From Oceanimonas baumannii (lineage in GTDB: Bacteria; Pseudomonadota; Gammaproteobacteria; Enterobacterales; Aeromonadaceae), in contig NZ_NQJF01000005.1 in the NCBI RefSeq assembly GCF_002245495.1, forward strand, positions 124,001 to 188,000: DNA of 64,000 bases, read 5' to 3'. Positions 43,314 through 52,668 of the stretch are shown here, piece by piece; positions within the stretch are counted from its first letter, which is position 1, and each line of letters opens with the position of its first letter. The notes below the pieces were generated by a model. The model was not told the DNA's origin. It did not search any database and saw only the letters and a program-made list of their open reading frames with translations. The position numbers and the translations under genes are program-made.

Positions 43314-44204
43314 TCAGGCAGTCAGCTCCCCGATTCGCGATTGAAGGTGCTCCAGAAACACTTTCACTTTTTCCAGCGGGTATTTTCTGCCCGAATAAAA
43401 CGCATACAGCACCAGATCCTCCGGCTCACTGTCCAGCTCAATATGAACCAGTTCGCCGTTAGCTATCTCTGACTGACAGGCATGAGCCGGTAAAATGGCA
43501 AAGCCAAGCCCCTTAAGGGCGGCCGCTTTGGCCATGTGGCCACTGTTAACCTTGTAGCCGGACTGCACCTGAACCGTCTGCTCATGCTTGAACCGCCAGG
43601 GCAACCCCTGCAGCACCGATAAGGTGGTAATACAGGGAGCGCGGCTCAGCTCATCCAATGATACCGGCACGGGCTGGCCTTGAAGCAGCTGCGGTGCGGC
43701 CACCACCACACTGGGCCAGCGCAGGATTTCCCTGGCCACCCAGCCAGAATCTTCCAGCGGGCCCCGGCCAAAGCGTAGCACCAGATCAAAGCCCTCCAGC
43801 AGCCCTTCAGAAGGGTTTAAATGAGTATCACAGCTCAACTGTATCTGAGGATGTTGCAGGCAAAAATCGGCAATGATACCGGCCAGAAAGGGAAGATCGG
43901 GCATGATAATTTTGAGATGGCCAGACAGCGTATCACCGTACTGAGACACATCTTCCAGCGCATCATTCATTGCCTGTGTCAGCGGCCTGACGGACTGATA
44001 AAGCTGCCTGCCGGCTGCGGTGGCGATCATCCTGCGGGTAGTGCGCTCCAGTAACCGCAGGCCCAGCTGCTTTTCCAGCAAGGCAACATGGCGACTGACA
44101 TTGGATGCAGGCAGTTGCAGTTGCTCTGCCGCCAGCTTAAAACTCAGTTGTTCATATACGGCCTGGAAGCTAAGCAGCCACTGCAGTTCGACTCTGTCAA
44201 TCAT
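43314..44204 (-). CDS. LysR-family transcriptional regulator
   Basis: The 296-residue protein has an HTH at residues 5-65 (LSFQAVYEQLSFKLAAEQLQLPASNVSRHVALLEKQLG) and a LysR substrate domain of the CrgA/DsdC-like subgroup. It is divergent from the FAD monooxygenase gene with a 104-bp gap, so it probably regulates that gene. Confidence 0.9.
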   Translation of the reverse strand: MIDRVELQWLLSFQAVYEQLSFKLAAEQLQLPASNVSRHVALLEKQLGLRLLERTTRRMIATAAGRQLYQSVRPLTQAMNDALEDVSQYGDTLSGHLKIIMPDLPFLAGIIADFCLQHPQIQLSCDTHLNPSEGLLEGFDLVLRFGRGPLEDSGWVAREILRWPSVVVAAPQLLQGQPVPVSLDELSRAPCITTLSVLQGLPWRFKHEQTVQVQSGYKVNSGHMAKAAALKGLGFAILPAHACQSEIANGELVHIELDSEPEDLVLYAFYSGRKYPLEKVKVFLEHLQSRIGELTA

Positions 44205-44308
44205 TTATTAACTCACAAAATGGGATTGATAACGCAACAATAGCAGGTTTATCCTGAAAAATAGTTTTGTAAGACTTTCTGCCTGACGTGATAAGCGAGG
44301 TAGAACAG

Positions 44309-45427
44309 ATGAACAACATCAGACGTATTGCCATTGTCGGAGCTGGCGTAGCCGGAATGGCTCTGGCACTTCTTGCCAGACAGCGGGGCTGTCAGGTAAG
44401 CCTGTATGAACGCCACAGCAGCATCTCGACCATCGGTGCCGGTGTCACCTTATGGCCGAATGCCATGTTTGTTTTACAGCAGATGGGGCTGAAACAAGAG
44501 CTTGAGCACATGGGTGGTGCACCCCGTTTTATGCGCCAGTTTGATCAGTCCGGAAGCCGGATGGCCGAGTTTGATATTGAAGAAGTCAACCTGCTGAGTG
44601 GCTTCCCTACCATCACCATATTGCGCCGTGATCTGATGAACATACTGGCCAGGGCGCTGGACGCAGTGGGAGTAACCATCCACTTTGACAGCCCTGTCAC
44701 CACACACAGCATTGAGGCATTACGGCAGGAGTTCGATCTGGTGGTCGGTGCTGATGGGCGCATGAACTCGGTAGTACGCCGGGCGCTATACCAGGATGAC
44801 GTGCCCCCCCGCTACCAGGGCTTTGTTAACATTATTGGCATCAGTAAGGTGCAGCAAACCCTGACTGATAACGCTATTCATGACTACCGCAGTGCCAGTG
44901 AGCGCTTTGGCATTGTGCCTGTTAAGGGCGACTGGTGTTACTGGGCAGGAGCATGGCGTGCAGAGCTGGACAAAGAACGTCCCCTTTCTGCCTGGTACCA
45001 TGAACTTCACCAGCGTTTCCGGCATTGGTCCGGGCCGGTACAACATGTGCTGAATGGCTGTGAGCCGGCCTCACTGAACCGTATTTTTGTGCATGATATT
45101 GACCCGCTTCCCCGCTGGCATCACGGCAATGTCGTCATCATCGGGGATGCTGCCCATGCGTCATTACCGACCTCAGGACAGGGCGCCGCTCAGGCGCTGG
45201 AAGATGCCTGGCACCTTGCCCTGCTTCTGGAACAAGAACATGAGCCGGAACATATTCTGACCACATTTTACCAACGACGTACCATCAAAACCTCGGCGGC
45301 CCAGACCGTTGGCAGACAAGTGGCACAGCAGATTTTTGGTGATGCCGGGGCCAGCCCGACCGCATCGCCGTTGTCCGCCGAGCAGCTAAGCCAGTTCTGG
45401 ATGCAAGGACTGACCGTCCAGGAATAA
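44309..45427 (+). CDS. FAD-dependent monooxygenase
   Basis: The 372-residue protein is of the p-hydroxybenzoate-hydroxylase type. It has the Rossmann FAD motif IAIVGAGVAGMALALLARQRG at the start, DLVVGADGRMNSVVR in the middle, and GDAAHASLPTSGQGAAQALEDAW near residue 285. It likely hydroxylates an aromatic or similar ring compound with NAD(P)H; the substrate is not deducible. The start is ATG at 44309, with GCGAGGTAG upstream. Confidence 0.9.
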   Translation: MNNIRRIAIVGAGVAGMALALLARQRGCQVSLYERHSSISTIGAGVTLWPNAMFVLQQMGLKQELEHMGGAPRFMRQFDQSGSRMAEFDIEEVNLLSGFPTITILRRDLMNILARALDAVGVTIHFDSPVTTHSIEALRQEFDLVVGADGRMNSVVRRALYQDDVPPRYQGFVNIIGISKVQQTLTDNAIHDYRSASERFGIVPVKGDWCYWAGAWRAELDKERPLSAWYHELHQRFRHWSGPVQHVLNGCEPASLNRIFVHDIDPLPRWHHGNVVIIGDAAHASLPTSGQGAAQALEDAWHLALLLEQEHEPEHILTTFYQRRTIKTSAAQTVGRQVAQQIFGDAGASPTASPLSAEQLSQFWMQGLTVQE

Positions 45428-45456
45428 AAAAACGCCGGCTTTCGCCGGCGTTTCTT
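45426..45456. terminator. bidirectional terminator
   Basis: AAAAAAACGCCGGC-TTTC-GCCGGCGTTTCTT lies between the convergent FAD monooxygenase and formate dehydrogenase genes and can serve both. Confidence 0.88.
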
Positions 45457-45458
45457 AT

Positions 45459-48323
45459 TCAGTGCTCCTCAACCGTCTGCCCCTGTCCCGCAAAGGCCAG
45501 TTGCTGCTCGGTGAAGGCCTCGAACCGGCGCTGCCAGTCCGACAGGGCCCGGTCACTGGTACCGCTCACCTGCACCGCCGTCACCTTGTATTCCGGGCAG
45601 TTGGTAGCCCAGTCCGAGTTGTCGGTGGTGATCACGTTCGCCCCGCTGTGCGGGAAGTGGAAGGTAGTGTACACCACCCCGGGCTGCATGCGCTGGCTGT
45701 GCTCTGCCCGAAGCACCGTATTACCGGTGCGGCTGGCAATGGTCACCGGCTGACCATCTTGGATACCGCGGGCAGCGGCGTCGTGCGGATGAATTTCCAG
45801 CACATCTTCCCCATGCCAGACGTTGTTCTCGGTGCGCCGGGTCTGGGCCCCCACATTGTACTGACTGAGAATGCGACCTGTGGTCAGCAGCAGCGGAAAC
45901 GCCTCGCTCACCTTTTCGCTGGTCGGCATAAACTCAGTCACCACCATGCGACCCAGTCCGATGGGGAAGCTGTCGCCGTGCATCACCGGCATGCCGGAAG
46001 GATGCTGGTCATTACAGGGCCACTGAATGCTGCCCAGCTCTTCCAGTCTGGGGTAACTGACCCCGGCAAAGGACGGTGTCACCGAAGCAATCTCCGCCAT
46101 GATCTCCGACGGATGCTCATAGTGCATGGGGTAACCCAGGGCCTGTGCAAGTTCCTGGGTCACCTGCCAGTCTTCCTTGCCCGCCAGCGGGGGCATGACC
46201 TTGCGTACCCGGTTAATGCGCCGCTCGGCATTGGTAAAGGTACCGTTTTTCTCGAGGAAGGTACTGCCGGGCAGGATCACATGGGCGAACTTGGCGGTTT
46301 CGTTGAGGAAAATATCCTGCACAATCAGCAAGTCGAGGGAACGCAGCGCCGCTTCCACATGCTGAGTGTTCGGATCCGACTGGGCAATGTCCTCACCCTG
46401 TACATACATGGCCTTGAAACGCCCTTCAATGGCGGCGTCAAACATCCCCGGAATGCGCAACCCCGGCTCGCCGTGCAGCTCAACACCCCAGGCCTGCTCA
46501 AAGCTGGCCCGCACCGCGGCATCGGTCACCGGCTGGTAGCCCGGCAGCTCATGGGGGAAGGAGCCCATGTCGCAGGAGCCCTGCACGTTGTTCTGACCCC
46601 GCAGCGGATTCACCCCTACCCCGGGCCGGCCGATGTTACCGGTGGCCATGGCCAGGTTGGCAATACCCATCACCGTGGTGGAGCCCTGGCTGTGTTCGGT
46701 CACGCCCAGGCCGTAATAGATGGCACCGTTGCCGGCACCGGCATAAAGCCGGGCAGCGTCACGAATACGCTCGGCCGGGGCACCAATCACCGCGCTCATC
46801 ACCTCGGGGGCATGGCCCGGATCGGCAATAAACTCGCGCCAGGCCGCATATTCCTCGGGGGAACAGCGTCCGGCAATAAACTCCTTGTCTTCCAGCCCTT
46901 CGGTCACGATCACGTGGGCCAGGGCATTCACCAGGGCCACGTTGGCACCGGGGCGAAGAGGCAGATGCAACGGCTCAGCGGTATGCGGGGTATCCAGCAA
47001 GTCGATATGACGCGGATCCGCCACTATCAGCTGAGCCCCCTGGCGCAGCCGCTTGCGCAGCAAGGATCCGAACACCGGGTGGGCATCGGTGGGATTGGCA
47101 CCGATCACCAGAATGCAGTCGGACTGCAGCACGGAGTCGAAGTCCTGGGTGCCCGCCGATTCGCCCAGGGTCATCTTCAGGCCATAGCCGGTGGGGCTGT
47201 GGCAGACCCGGGCGCAGGTGTCGGTATTGTTGGTGCCGAGCGCAGCCCGCACCAGCTTCTGCACCAGATAGGTTTCTTCATTGGTACAACGGGACGAGGT
47301 GATACCGCCCACACTGTGCGTACCATGCTGCTGCTGTACCTCGCGCAGGCGGCGGGCGGCAAAGCCGATGGCCTCCTCCCATTCCACCTCACGCCAGGGC
47401 TGGTCAATGGCGTCCCGGATCATGGGTTTGGTCAGCCGATCCTTGTGGGTGGCATAACCAAAGGCAAAGCGTCCCTTCACACAGGCATGACCGTGGTTGG
47501 CCTGGCCACCTTTCCAGGGGGTCATGCGCACCAGCTGATCACCCTTCATCTCCGCCTTGAACGAACAGCCTACGCCGCAATAGGCGCAGGTGGTGATCAC
47601 ACTGTGCTCCGGCTGGCCTTGCTCGATCACCGATTTTTCAGTAAGGGTGGCGGTCGGGCAGGCCTGCACACAGGCACCGCAGGACACGCAGTCGGAGCTC
47701 AAAAAGTCGTTGTCCCGCCCGGTGGACACCTTGGAGTCGAAACCCCGGCCTTCCAGGGTCAGGGCGAAGGTGCCCTGCACCTCGGCGCAGGCGCGCACGC
47801 AGCGGGAGCAGACGATGCACTTGCTGGCATCAAAGGTAAAATACGGGTTGGACTCATCCTTGCCCAGGCTCAGGTGGTTTTCGCCGGCAAAGCCATAGCG
47901 CACCTCGCGCAGGCCCACACTGCCTGCCATGTCCTGCAGCTCGCAGTCGCCGTTGGCCGGGCAGGTCAGGCAGTCCAGGGGGTGATCGGAGATGTACAGC
48001 TCCATGACATTGCGGCGCAGTTTGGCCAGCCCCTGGGTCTGGCTGCGCACCACCATGCCCTCGCCCACCGGCGTGGTACAGGAAGCGTGATAGCCGCGCC
48101 GGCCTTCGATCTCCACGGTGCACAAGCGGCAGGAGCCAAAGGCCTCCAGGTTGTCGGAAGCGCACAGCTTGGGGATATTGATGTCCACCAGGGCCGCGGC
48201 CCGCATCACCGAGGTGCCTTCCGGCACCGTCACCTCAACCCCGTCAATGCTCAGGGTCACCAGGGTTTCGGACTCCCGGGCCGGGGTGCCCAGATCCTTT
48301 TCCGGATAAAAATGTTCAACCAT
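45459..48323 (-). CDS. fdsA: NAD-dependent formate dehydrogenase alpha subunit (molybdopterin)
   Basis: The 954-residue protein has an N-terminal [2Fe-2S] domain (FGSCRLCTVEIEGRRGYHASC), a His-Cys3 cluster (HPLDCLTCPANGDCELQ), two 4Fe-4S ferredoxin motifs (CIVCSRCVRAC and CVSCGACVQACP) and a further 4Fe-4S (CAYCGVGC). The Mo/W-bis-MGD catalytic part has active Cys in ARVCHSPT, a Cys- rather than selenocysteine-type enzyme. ATG at 48323 overlaps the fdsB stop (TGATG). It oxidises formate to CO2 with NAD+. It is probably fed by FdhA with formate from betaine demethylation. Confidence 0.94.
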   Translation of the reverse strand: MVEHFYPEKDLGTPARESETLVTLSIDGVEVTVPEGTSVMRAAALVDINIPKLCASDNLEAFGSCRLCTVEIEGRRGYHASCTTPVGEGMVVRSQTQGLAKLRRNVMELYISDHPLDCLTCPANGDCELQDMAGSVGLREVRYGFAGENHLSLGKDESNPYFTFDASKCIVCSRCVRACAEVQGTFALTLEGRGFDSKVSTGRDNDFLSSDCVSCGACVQACPTATLTEKSVIEQGQPEHSVITTCAYCGVGCSFKAEMKGDQLVRMTPWKGGQANHGHACVKGRFAFGYATHKDRLTKPMIRDAIDQPWREVEWEEAIGFAARRLREVQQQHGTHSVGGITSSRCTNEETYLVQKLVRAALGTNNTDTCARVCHSPTGYGLKMTLGESAGTQDFDSVLQSDCILVIGANPTDAHPVFGSLLRKRLRQGAQLIVADPRHIDLLDTPHTAEPLHLPLRPGANVALVNALAHVIVTEGLEDKEFIAGRCSPEEYAAWREFIADPGHAPEVMSAVIGAPAERIRDAARLYAGAGNGAIYYGLGVTEHSQGSTTVMGIANLAMATGNIGRPGVGVNPLRGQNNVQGSCDMGSFPHELPGYQPVTDAAVRASFEQAWGVELHGEPGLRIPGMFDAAIEGRFKAMYVQGEDIAQSDPNTQHVEAALRSLDLLIVQDIFLNETAKFAHVILPGSTFLEKNGTFTNAERRINRVRKVMPPLAGKEDWQVTQELAQALGYPMHYEHPSEIMAEIASVTPSFAGVSYPRLEELGSIQWPCNDQHPSGMPVMHGDSFPIGLGRMVVTEFMPTSEKVSEAFPLLLTTGRILSQYNVGAQTRRTENNVWHGEDVLEIHPHDAAARGIQDGQPVTIASRTGNTVLRAEHSQRMQPGVVYTTFHFPHSGANVITTDNSDWATNCPEYKVTAVQVSGTSDRALSDWQRRFEAFTEQQLAFAGQGQTVEEH

Positions 48324-49873
48324 CAGTCTTCGCCTCCCTGGCGGTGAAAGTCTTCGGGGAACAGGGTCATGGCGCTCTTCACCGGGAAGGGGGTCATGCC
48401 GCCCATGGCGCACAGCGAGCCCTGCATCATGGTGTCGCAGAGGTCGTCCAGCAGTGCCAGGTTGGCATCCCGGTTCTCGCCCTGCATGATGCGATCGATC
48501 ACCTCCACGCCGCGCACGGCACCGATACGGCAGGGGGTGCACTTGCCGCAGGACTCCTCCACGCAGAACGCCATGGAAAAGCGGGCCTGCTCAGCCATGT
48601 CGACGCTGTCGTCAAACACCACCACGCCGCCGTGACCAAGCACGGCACCAATGGCGGAAAATGCTTCATAATCCAGCAGGGTGTCGAACTGCTCCGGTGA
48701 CAGATAAGCGCCGAGAGGGCCGCCCACCTGCACCGCCCGTACCGGCCGGCCGGAGGCGGTACCGCCGCCGAAGTCTTCAATCAGTTCACGCAGGGTATGG
48801 CCAAAGGCCAGCTCCACCAGGCCGCCCCGCGTGAGGTTGCCCGCCAGCTGGAACGGCAGCGTGCCCTTGGAACGGTCAATGCCGAAGCTGGCGTAATGCT
48901 CGGGCCCCTCGCTCAGAATGGACGGCACGGCGGCCAGGCTGAGCACGTTGTTGACCACTGTTGGCATACCAAACAGGCCCTCAATGGCGGGCAGCGGCGG
49001 CTTGGCACGGACCAGGCCTCGCTTGCCTTCCAGGCTTTCCAGCAACGAGGTTTCTTCACCGCAGATATAGGCACCGGCCCCGAGGCGCACTTCCAGTTCA
49101 AAGCGCTGACCGCTGCCCAGAATGTTGTCACCCAGATAACCGGCGGCGCGGGCCCGTTCAATGGCCAGCGCCAGCAGCTCGTCCGCCAGCGGGTATTCTT
49201 CCCGCAGATAGATATAGCCCTGGGTCGCGCCCACGGCGAGACCCGCGATCACCATGCCCTCAATCAGCATGTAGGGATCGCTTTCCATCACCAGGCGATC
49301 GGCAAAGGTACCGGAGTCGCCTTCGTCGGCATTACAGACGATGTATTTCTGCTTGCCTTGAGCGTCCAGCACCGTCTGCCACTTGATGCCGGTGGGAAAG
49401 GCCGCCCCCCCCCGGCCCCGCAGGCCCGAGGCCTTGACCATATCCACCAGCTGCTGGCGCGTGCAGGTCACCGCTTTTTCCAGGCCGGCAAAACCGCCGT
49501 GATCGCGGTAATCCTCAACAGACACCGGATCGGTCACGCCGATACGGGCAAAGGTGACCCGCTGCTGGCGCTTGAGCCAGGGGATCTCTTCGGTCGGCCC
49601 CAGCGCCAGCGGGTGCCCGGCGGCACCCAGCTCCAGGCCGGCCTCAAATAATGAGGCCACGTCCGCCGGTTCCACCGGACCAAAGGCATAACGGCCGGAG
49701 CCGGTCTCCACTTCCACCAATGGCTCCAGGAAGAACAGGCCACGGGAGCCGTTGCGCACCAGCTCGATATCGAGCCCGCGGGCCTCGGCCTCGCGTTGGA
49801 TCAGGGTGGCCACGTCGTCGGCGCCGAGGGACAACGCCGTGGTCTCGTAAGGCACAAAGACACGCAGGGTCAT
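48323..49873 (-). CDS. fdsB: formate dehydrogenase beta subunit (NuoF-like, FMN/NAD)
   Basis: The 516-residue protein has an N-terminal thioredoxin-like [2Fe-2S]-type domain (1-110) and a NuoF part: SGLRGRGGAAFPTGIKW (NADH/FMN), GAGAYICGEETSLLESLEGKRG, and the 4Fe-4S motif ESCGKCTPCRIG near the end. It passes electrons from formate to NAD+. The start ATG at 49873 overlaps the fdsG stop (TAATG). Confidence 0.94.
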   Translation of the reverse strand: MTLRVFVPYETTALSLGADDVATLIQREAEARGLDIELVRNGSRGLFFLEPLVEVETGSGRYAFGPVEPADVASLFEAGLELGAAGHPLALGPTEEIPWLKRQQRVTFARIGVTDPVSVEDYRDHGGFAGLEKAVTCTRQQLVDMVKASGLRGRGGAAFPTGIKWQTVLDAQGKQKYIVCNADEGDSGTFADRLVMESDPYMLIEGMVIAGLAVGATQGYIYLREEYPLADELLALAIERARAAGYLGDNILGSGQRFELEVRLGAGAYICGEETSLLESLEGKRGLVRAKPPLPAIEGLFGMPTVVNNVLSLAAVPSILSEGPEHYASFGIDRSKGTLPFQLAGNLTRGGLVELAFGHTLRELIEDFGGGTASGRPVRAVQVGGPLGAYLSPEQFDTLLDYEAFSAIGAVLGHGGVVVFDDSVDMAEQARFSMAFCVEESCGKCTPCRIGAVRGVEVIDRIMQGENRDANLALLDDLCDTMMQGSLCAMGGMTPFPVKSAMTLFPEDFHRQGGED

Positions 49874-50364
49874 TATTTCAGCTCCAGTTTGTAGGTGGTG
49901 AGATCCTCCACCAGCTTGTCGAAACGCGCGGAATTCATGCGGCTCAGCACCCGTTTGCCCTGGCGTAGCGAGGGCCCGGTGGCACAGTTGCCCAGGCAAT
50001 ACACCGCCTTCAGGGTGAATTCGCCGTCTGCCGTGGTCTGATCGAAGCCGATATTGAGCTTTTCCTTCACATGGCGCTCAAACTCCCGCGCGCCCCGGGC
50101 CTGACAGGCTTCAGCCCGGCACACTTCCAGCAGGTGACGGCCGGGCTGGCTAAGGCGAAAATGGTGATAAAAGCTGATCACGCCGTGTACATCGGCAGTG
50201 GTGCAACGCAGGGCCCTGGCAATAATCGGCAGGGCCCGGTCCGGTACATAACCGAACTGTTCCTGAATACGGTGCAAGATAGGCAACAGGGCGCCGGGGG
50301 TATCTTTGAGGGAGCCGACCAACTGCTCCAGGGTGGTGTCCATGACTGTGTGATTATCTTCCAT
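49873..50364 (-). CDS. fdsG: formate dehydrogenase gamma subunit (NuoE-like)
   Basis: The 163-residue [2Fe-2S] subunit has LLPILHRIQEQFGYVPDRALPIIARAL, VISFYHHFR and cluster ligands CRAEACQ and CLGNCATGP. ATG at 50364 (MEDNHTVMDTT) follows ACAAGGTGG; further in-frame sequence upstream is part of a hairpin region. First gene of fdsGBA; no fdsD or fdhD gene is seen here. Confidence 0.92.
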   Translation of the reverse strand: MEDNHTVMDTTLEQLVGSLKDTPGALLPILHRIQEQFGYVPDRALPIIARALRCTTADVHGVISFYHHFRLSQPGRHLLEVCRAEACQARGAREFERHVKEKLNIGFDQTTADGEFTLKAVYCLGNCATGPSLRQGKRVLSRMNSARFDKLVEDLTTYKLELK

Positions 50365-50390
50365 CGTATCCACCTTGTTGTTATTAAAGC

Positions 50391-50459
50391 CGGTGCCGCG
50401 AAGGGCACCGGTCTGCTTGCTCAATTGCTTCAGCCCGGTTCACCGCTGGTGAACCGGGC
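50391..50459 (-). promoter_or_regulatory. two stable hairpins between fdhA and fdsG
   Basis: GCCCGGTTCACC-AGCG-GTGAACCGGGC (50433-50459) follows the fdhA stop, and ACCGGTGCC-CTTCGC-GGCACCGGC (50391-50412) precedes fdsG; minus-strand reading. Neither has a T run, so they may be attenuators or mRNA processing sites within one transcript rather than full terminators. Confidence 0.45.
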
Positions 50460-50484
50460 CGTGTTATCCAACCCTGGAAGAAGC

Positions 50485-51681
50485 TCAGGCCACCATACCG
50501 TGCGGGTCGATAACAAACTTCTTGGCCACGCCACCATCGAAATCGGCATAGCCCTGCACGGCCTGATCCAGAGTAATCACCTGTACGTTGACCGCCTTGG
50601 CAATCTGCACCTTGTCAAACAGGATAGCCTGCATCAGAGGACGGTGATATTTCATCACAGGGCACTGACCGGTGTGCAGGGAGTGGGACTTGGCCCAGCC
50701 CAGACCAAAGCGCATACTGAGTGCACCTTCTCTGGCCGCCGCATCCACCGCACCCGGATCTTCGGTGACGTACAGGCCGGGAATACCAATCTGGCCGCCG
50801 GCACGGGTGATCTGCATGGCCGAGTTGAGCACGCTGGCCGGTGCCTCTTTGCCATGATCACAGCCACAGGCATGGGCTTCGAAACCAACGCAATCGACAA
50901 AGGCGTCCACTTCCCGCTCACCGAGAATAACTTCCAGCTTGTCTTCCATTGAACCTTCTTCACGCAGGTCAATGGTCTCACAGCCAAAGCTGCGGGCCTG
51001 GGCCAGACGCTCCGGATTCATGTCACCCACGATCACGCAGGCCGCACCCAACAGCTGTGCCGAAGCGGCGGCGGCCAGGCCGACCGGACCGGCACCGGCA
51101 ATGTAGACAGTGGAACCCGGGCCCACGCCGGCAGTGACGCAACCGTGGAAACCGGTGGGGAAAATATCCGACAGCAGAGTCAGATCACGGATTTTCTCCA
51201 GCGCCTGATCCTGATCCGGGAACTTGAGCAGGTTGAAATCGGCGTAAGGCACCATCACGTATTCAGACTGGCCACCGACCCAGCCGCCCATGTCGACGTA
51301 GCCATAAGCCGCGCCGGGGCGAGCCGGGTTAACATTCAGACAAATGCCGGTTTTTCCTTCTTTACAGTTGCGGCAGCGGCCACAGGCAATATTGAACGGC
51401 ACCGACACGATGTCGCCCACCTTGAGGAATTCCACATCGCGGCCACACTCGATGATCTGACCGGTAATTTCATGGCCCAGCACCAGGCCGGAGGGTGCCG
51501 TAGTCCGGCCGCGCACCATGTGCTGGTCGCTGCCGCAGATGTTGGTGGACACCACCTTGAGGATAACCCCGTGGTGGCAGGCCCGGTTTCCGAGAGACAA
51601 CTCGGGAAAGGCGATGGACTGGACTTCAACCTTGCCGGGACCGGTGTAAACCACACCTCTGTTACCGTGTATCGCGCACAT
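50485..51681 (-). CDS. fdhA: glutathione-independent formaldehyde dehydrogenase
   Basis: The 398-residue zinc-dependent medium-chain dehydrogenase matches the P. putida FdhA length. Catalytic zinc ligands lie in NICGSDQHMV and GHEI; the structural zinc Cys cluster is CGRCRNCKEGKTGIC; the NAD motif is AGAGPVGLAAAASAQLLGA (near 175). The long insertion AHACGCDHGKEAP is typical of this subfamily. It oxidises formaldehyde to formate with bound NAD+. ATG at 51681 has AAGGA 9 nt upstream. It should detoxify formaldehyde from the GbcAB and DgcAB demethylations, with FdsGBA completing oxidation to CO2. Confidence 0.94.
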   Translation of the reverse strand: MCAIHGNRGVVYTGPGKVEVQSIAFPELSLGNRACHHGVILKVVSTNICGSDQHMVRGRTTAPSGLVLGHEITGQIIECGRDVEFLKVGDIVSVPFNIACGRCRNCKEGKTGICLNVNPARPGAAYGYVDMGGWVGGQSEYVMVPYADFNLLKFPDQDQALEKIRDLTLLSDIFPTGFHGCVTAGVGPGSTVYIAGAGPVGLAAAASAQLLGAACVIVGDMNPERLAQARSFGCETIDLREEGSMEDKLEVILGEREVDAFVDCVGFEAHACGCDHGKEAPASVLNSAMQITRAGGQIGIPGLYVTEDPGAVDAAAREGALSMRFGLGWAKSHSLHTGQCPVMKYHRPLMQAILFDKVQIAKAVNVQVITLDQAVQGYADFDGGVAKKFVIDPHGMVA

Positions 51682-52036
51682 GTTCAGCATCCTTCTTGCT
51701 TAACGGGTTTGACGTCCCGGCAGGGGCCGGAACGTACCAGGCCGGGAAGCAGAATCACCTTCTCCGGCAAGCCCCCAGTAGACTGCCGAAACCCTTTTGC
51801 AACATTGCTGATTAAGACACCTACTTATCCAAACAAGACATGCCTTCTGTCGTAAAGCCGATAACGGCGTTTTACGGTACCGCGCAAGGAAGCACCGACC
51901 TAAGCCAATAATTTGTTAAATGTTGGTTTTTTCAAGTTAAAAGGTAGTCCCTTCAACTCGTGAAAAAGCATACATCCCCGCTCATTTCAGCAACAAATTT
52001 CACTTGATCATTTGAAAGTCTGTCCTTAAGCTCATT

Positions 52037-52056
52037 TTTATTGAACGATCAATCAA
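52037..52056. promoter_or_regulatory. BetI-type operator before betI
   Basis: TTTATTGAACGATCAATCAA matches the perfect palindrome at 33939-33958 at 17 of 20 positions. It lies 9 bp before the betI start codon, suggesting autorepression of betI-betB-betA relieved by choline. The rest of the 384-bp gap to fdhA shows no gene. Confidence 0.78.
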
Positions 52057-52065
52057 CAAAAAATT

Positions 52066-52668
52066 ATGCCTATTACCGGAATCAAGGATACCCGCAGGAG
52101 ACAGCTGATCGACGCCACCCTGGCCTCGGTTGCCGAATACGGCCTGCAGAACACCACCATTAACAGCATCAGCCGGCTGGCCGGCATGTCATCGGGCATC
52201 ATCAGCCACTACTTCGGCGGTAAACAGGAGCTGATTGAAGCTACCGTTCGCCAGTTGCTGGATGAGCTTAAGCAGGCCCTGCTCAGTCGCGCCAGTGCCG
52301 ACATCAGCCCGCAACAACGGCTGATGCGCATTGTGGAAGCCAACTTCACCGAGTTCCAGCGCTCGCGCCCGGCCACCAAGTCGTGGCTGAGTTTCTGGGC
52401 CCAGGCCATGCATGACCCTCGTCTGGCCCGGTTGCAGCAGGTGAACAGCCAGCGGTTGATCAGCAATCTGCGCTATTCCTTCCGTCCCCTGCTGGGGCCG
52501 GAACAGGCAAAAATTGCCGCCCACCAGACCGCCGCCCTGATCGACGGTTTCTGGCTGCGCAGTGCGCTCAGCCCGGCCCCGGATCAGGAATTCCGCGACG
52601 GCGAACAACTGTGCAAAAAATTCATCACCGATCTGCTACAGCAACATGGAGTGTTCCAATGTCATTAA
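52066..52668 (+). CDS. betI: choline-responsive repressor BetI (TetR family)
   Basis: The 200-residue protein begins [48 protein letters not shown], the BetI HTH with the ISHYF motif. The C-terminal ligand domain contains [20 protein letters not shown] and LIDGFWLR, as in BetI. It represses bet genes in the absence of choline. It overlaps betB by 10 bp. Confidence 0.95.
   Translation: MPITGIKDTRRRQLIDATLASVAEYGLQNTTINSISRLAGMSSGIISHYFGGKQELIEATVRQLLDELKQALLSRASADISPQQRLMRIVEANFTEFQRSRPATKSWLSFWAQAMHDPRLARLQQVNSQRLISNLRYSFRPLLGPEQAKIAAHQTAALIDGFWLRSALSPAPDQEFRDGEQLCKKFITDLLQQHGVFQCH

Noticed and set aside
45462-48347. Very long + strand open frame opposite fdsA
   Set aside because: It is fully antisense to a gene with complete formate dehydrogenase motifs. 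Its His/Gly/Gln-rich translation has no domain character, as usual for GC-rich antisense frames. The long + strand frames opposite dgcA, dgcB, etfA and dctM were rejected for the same reason.
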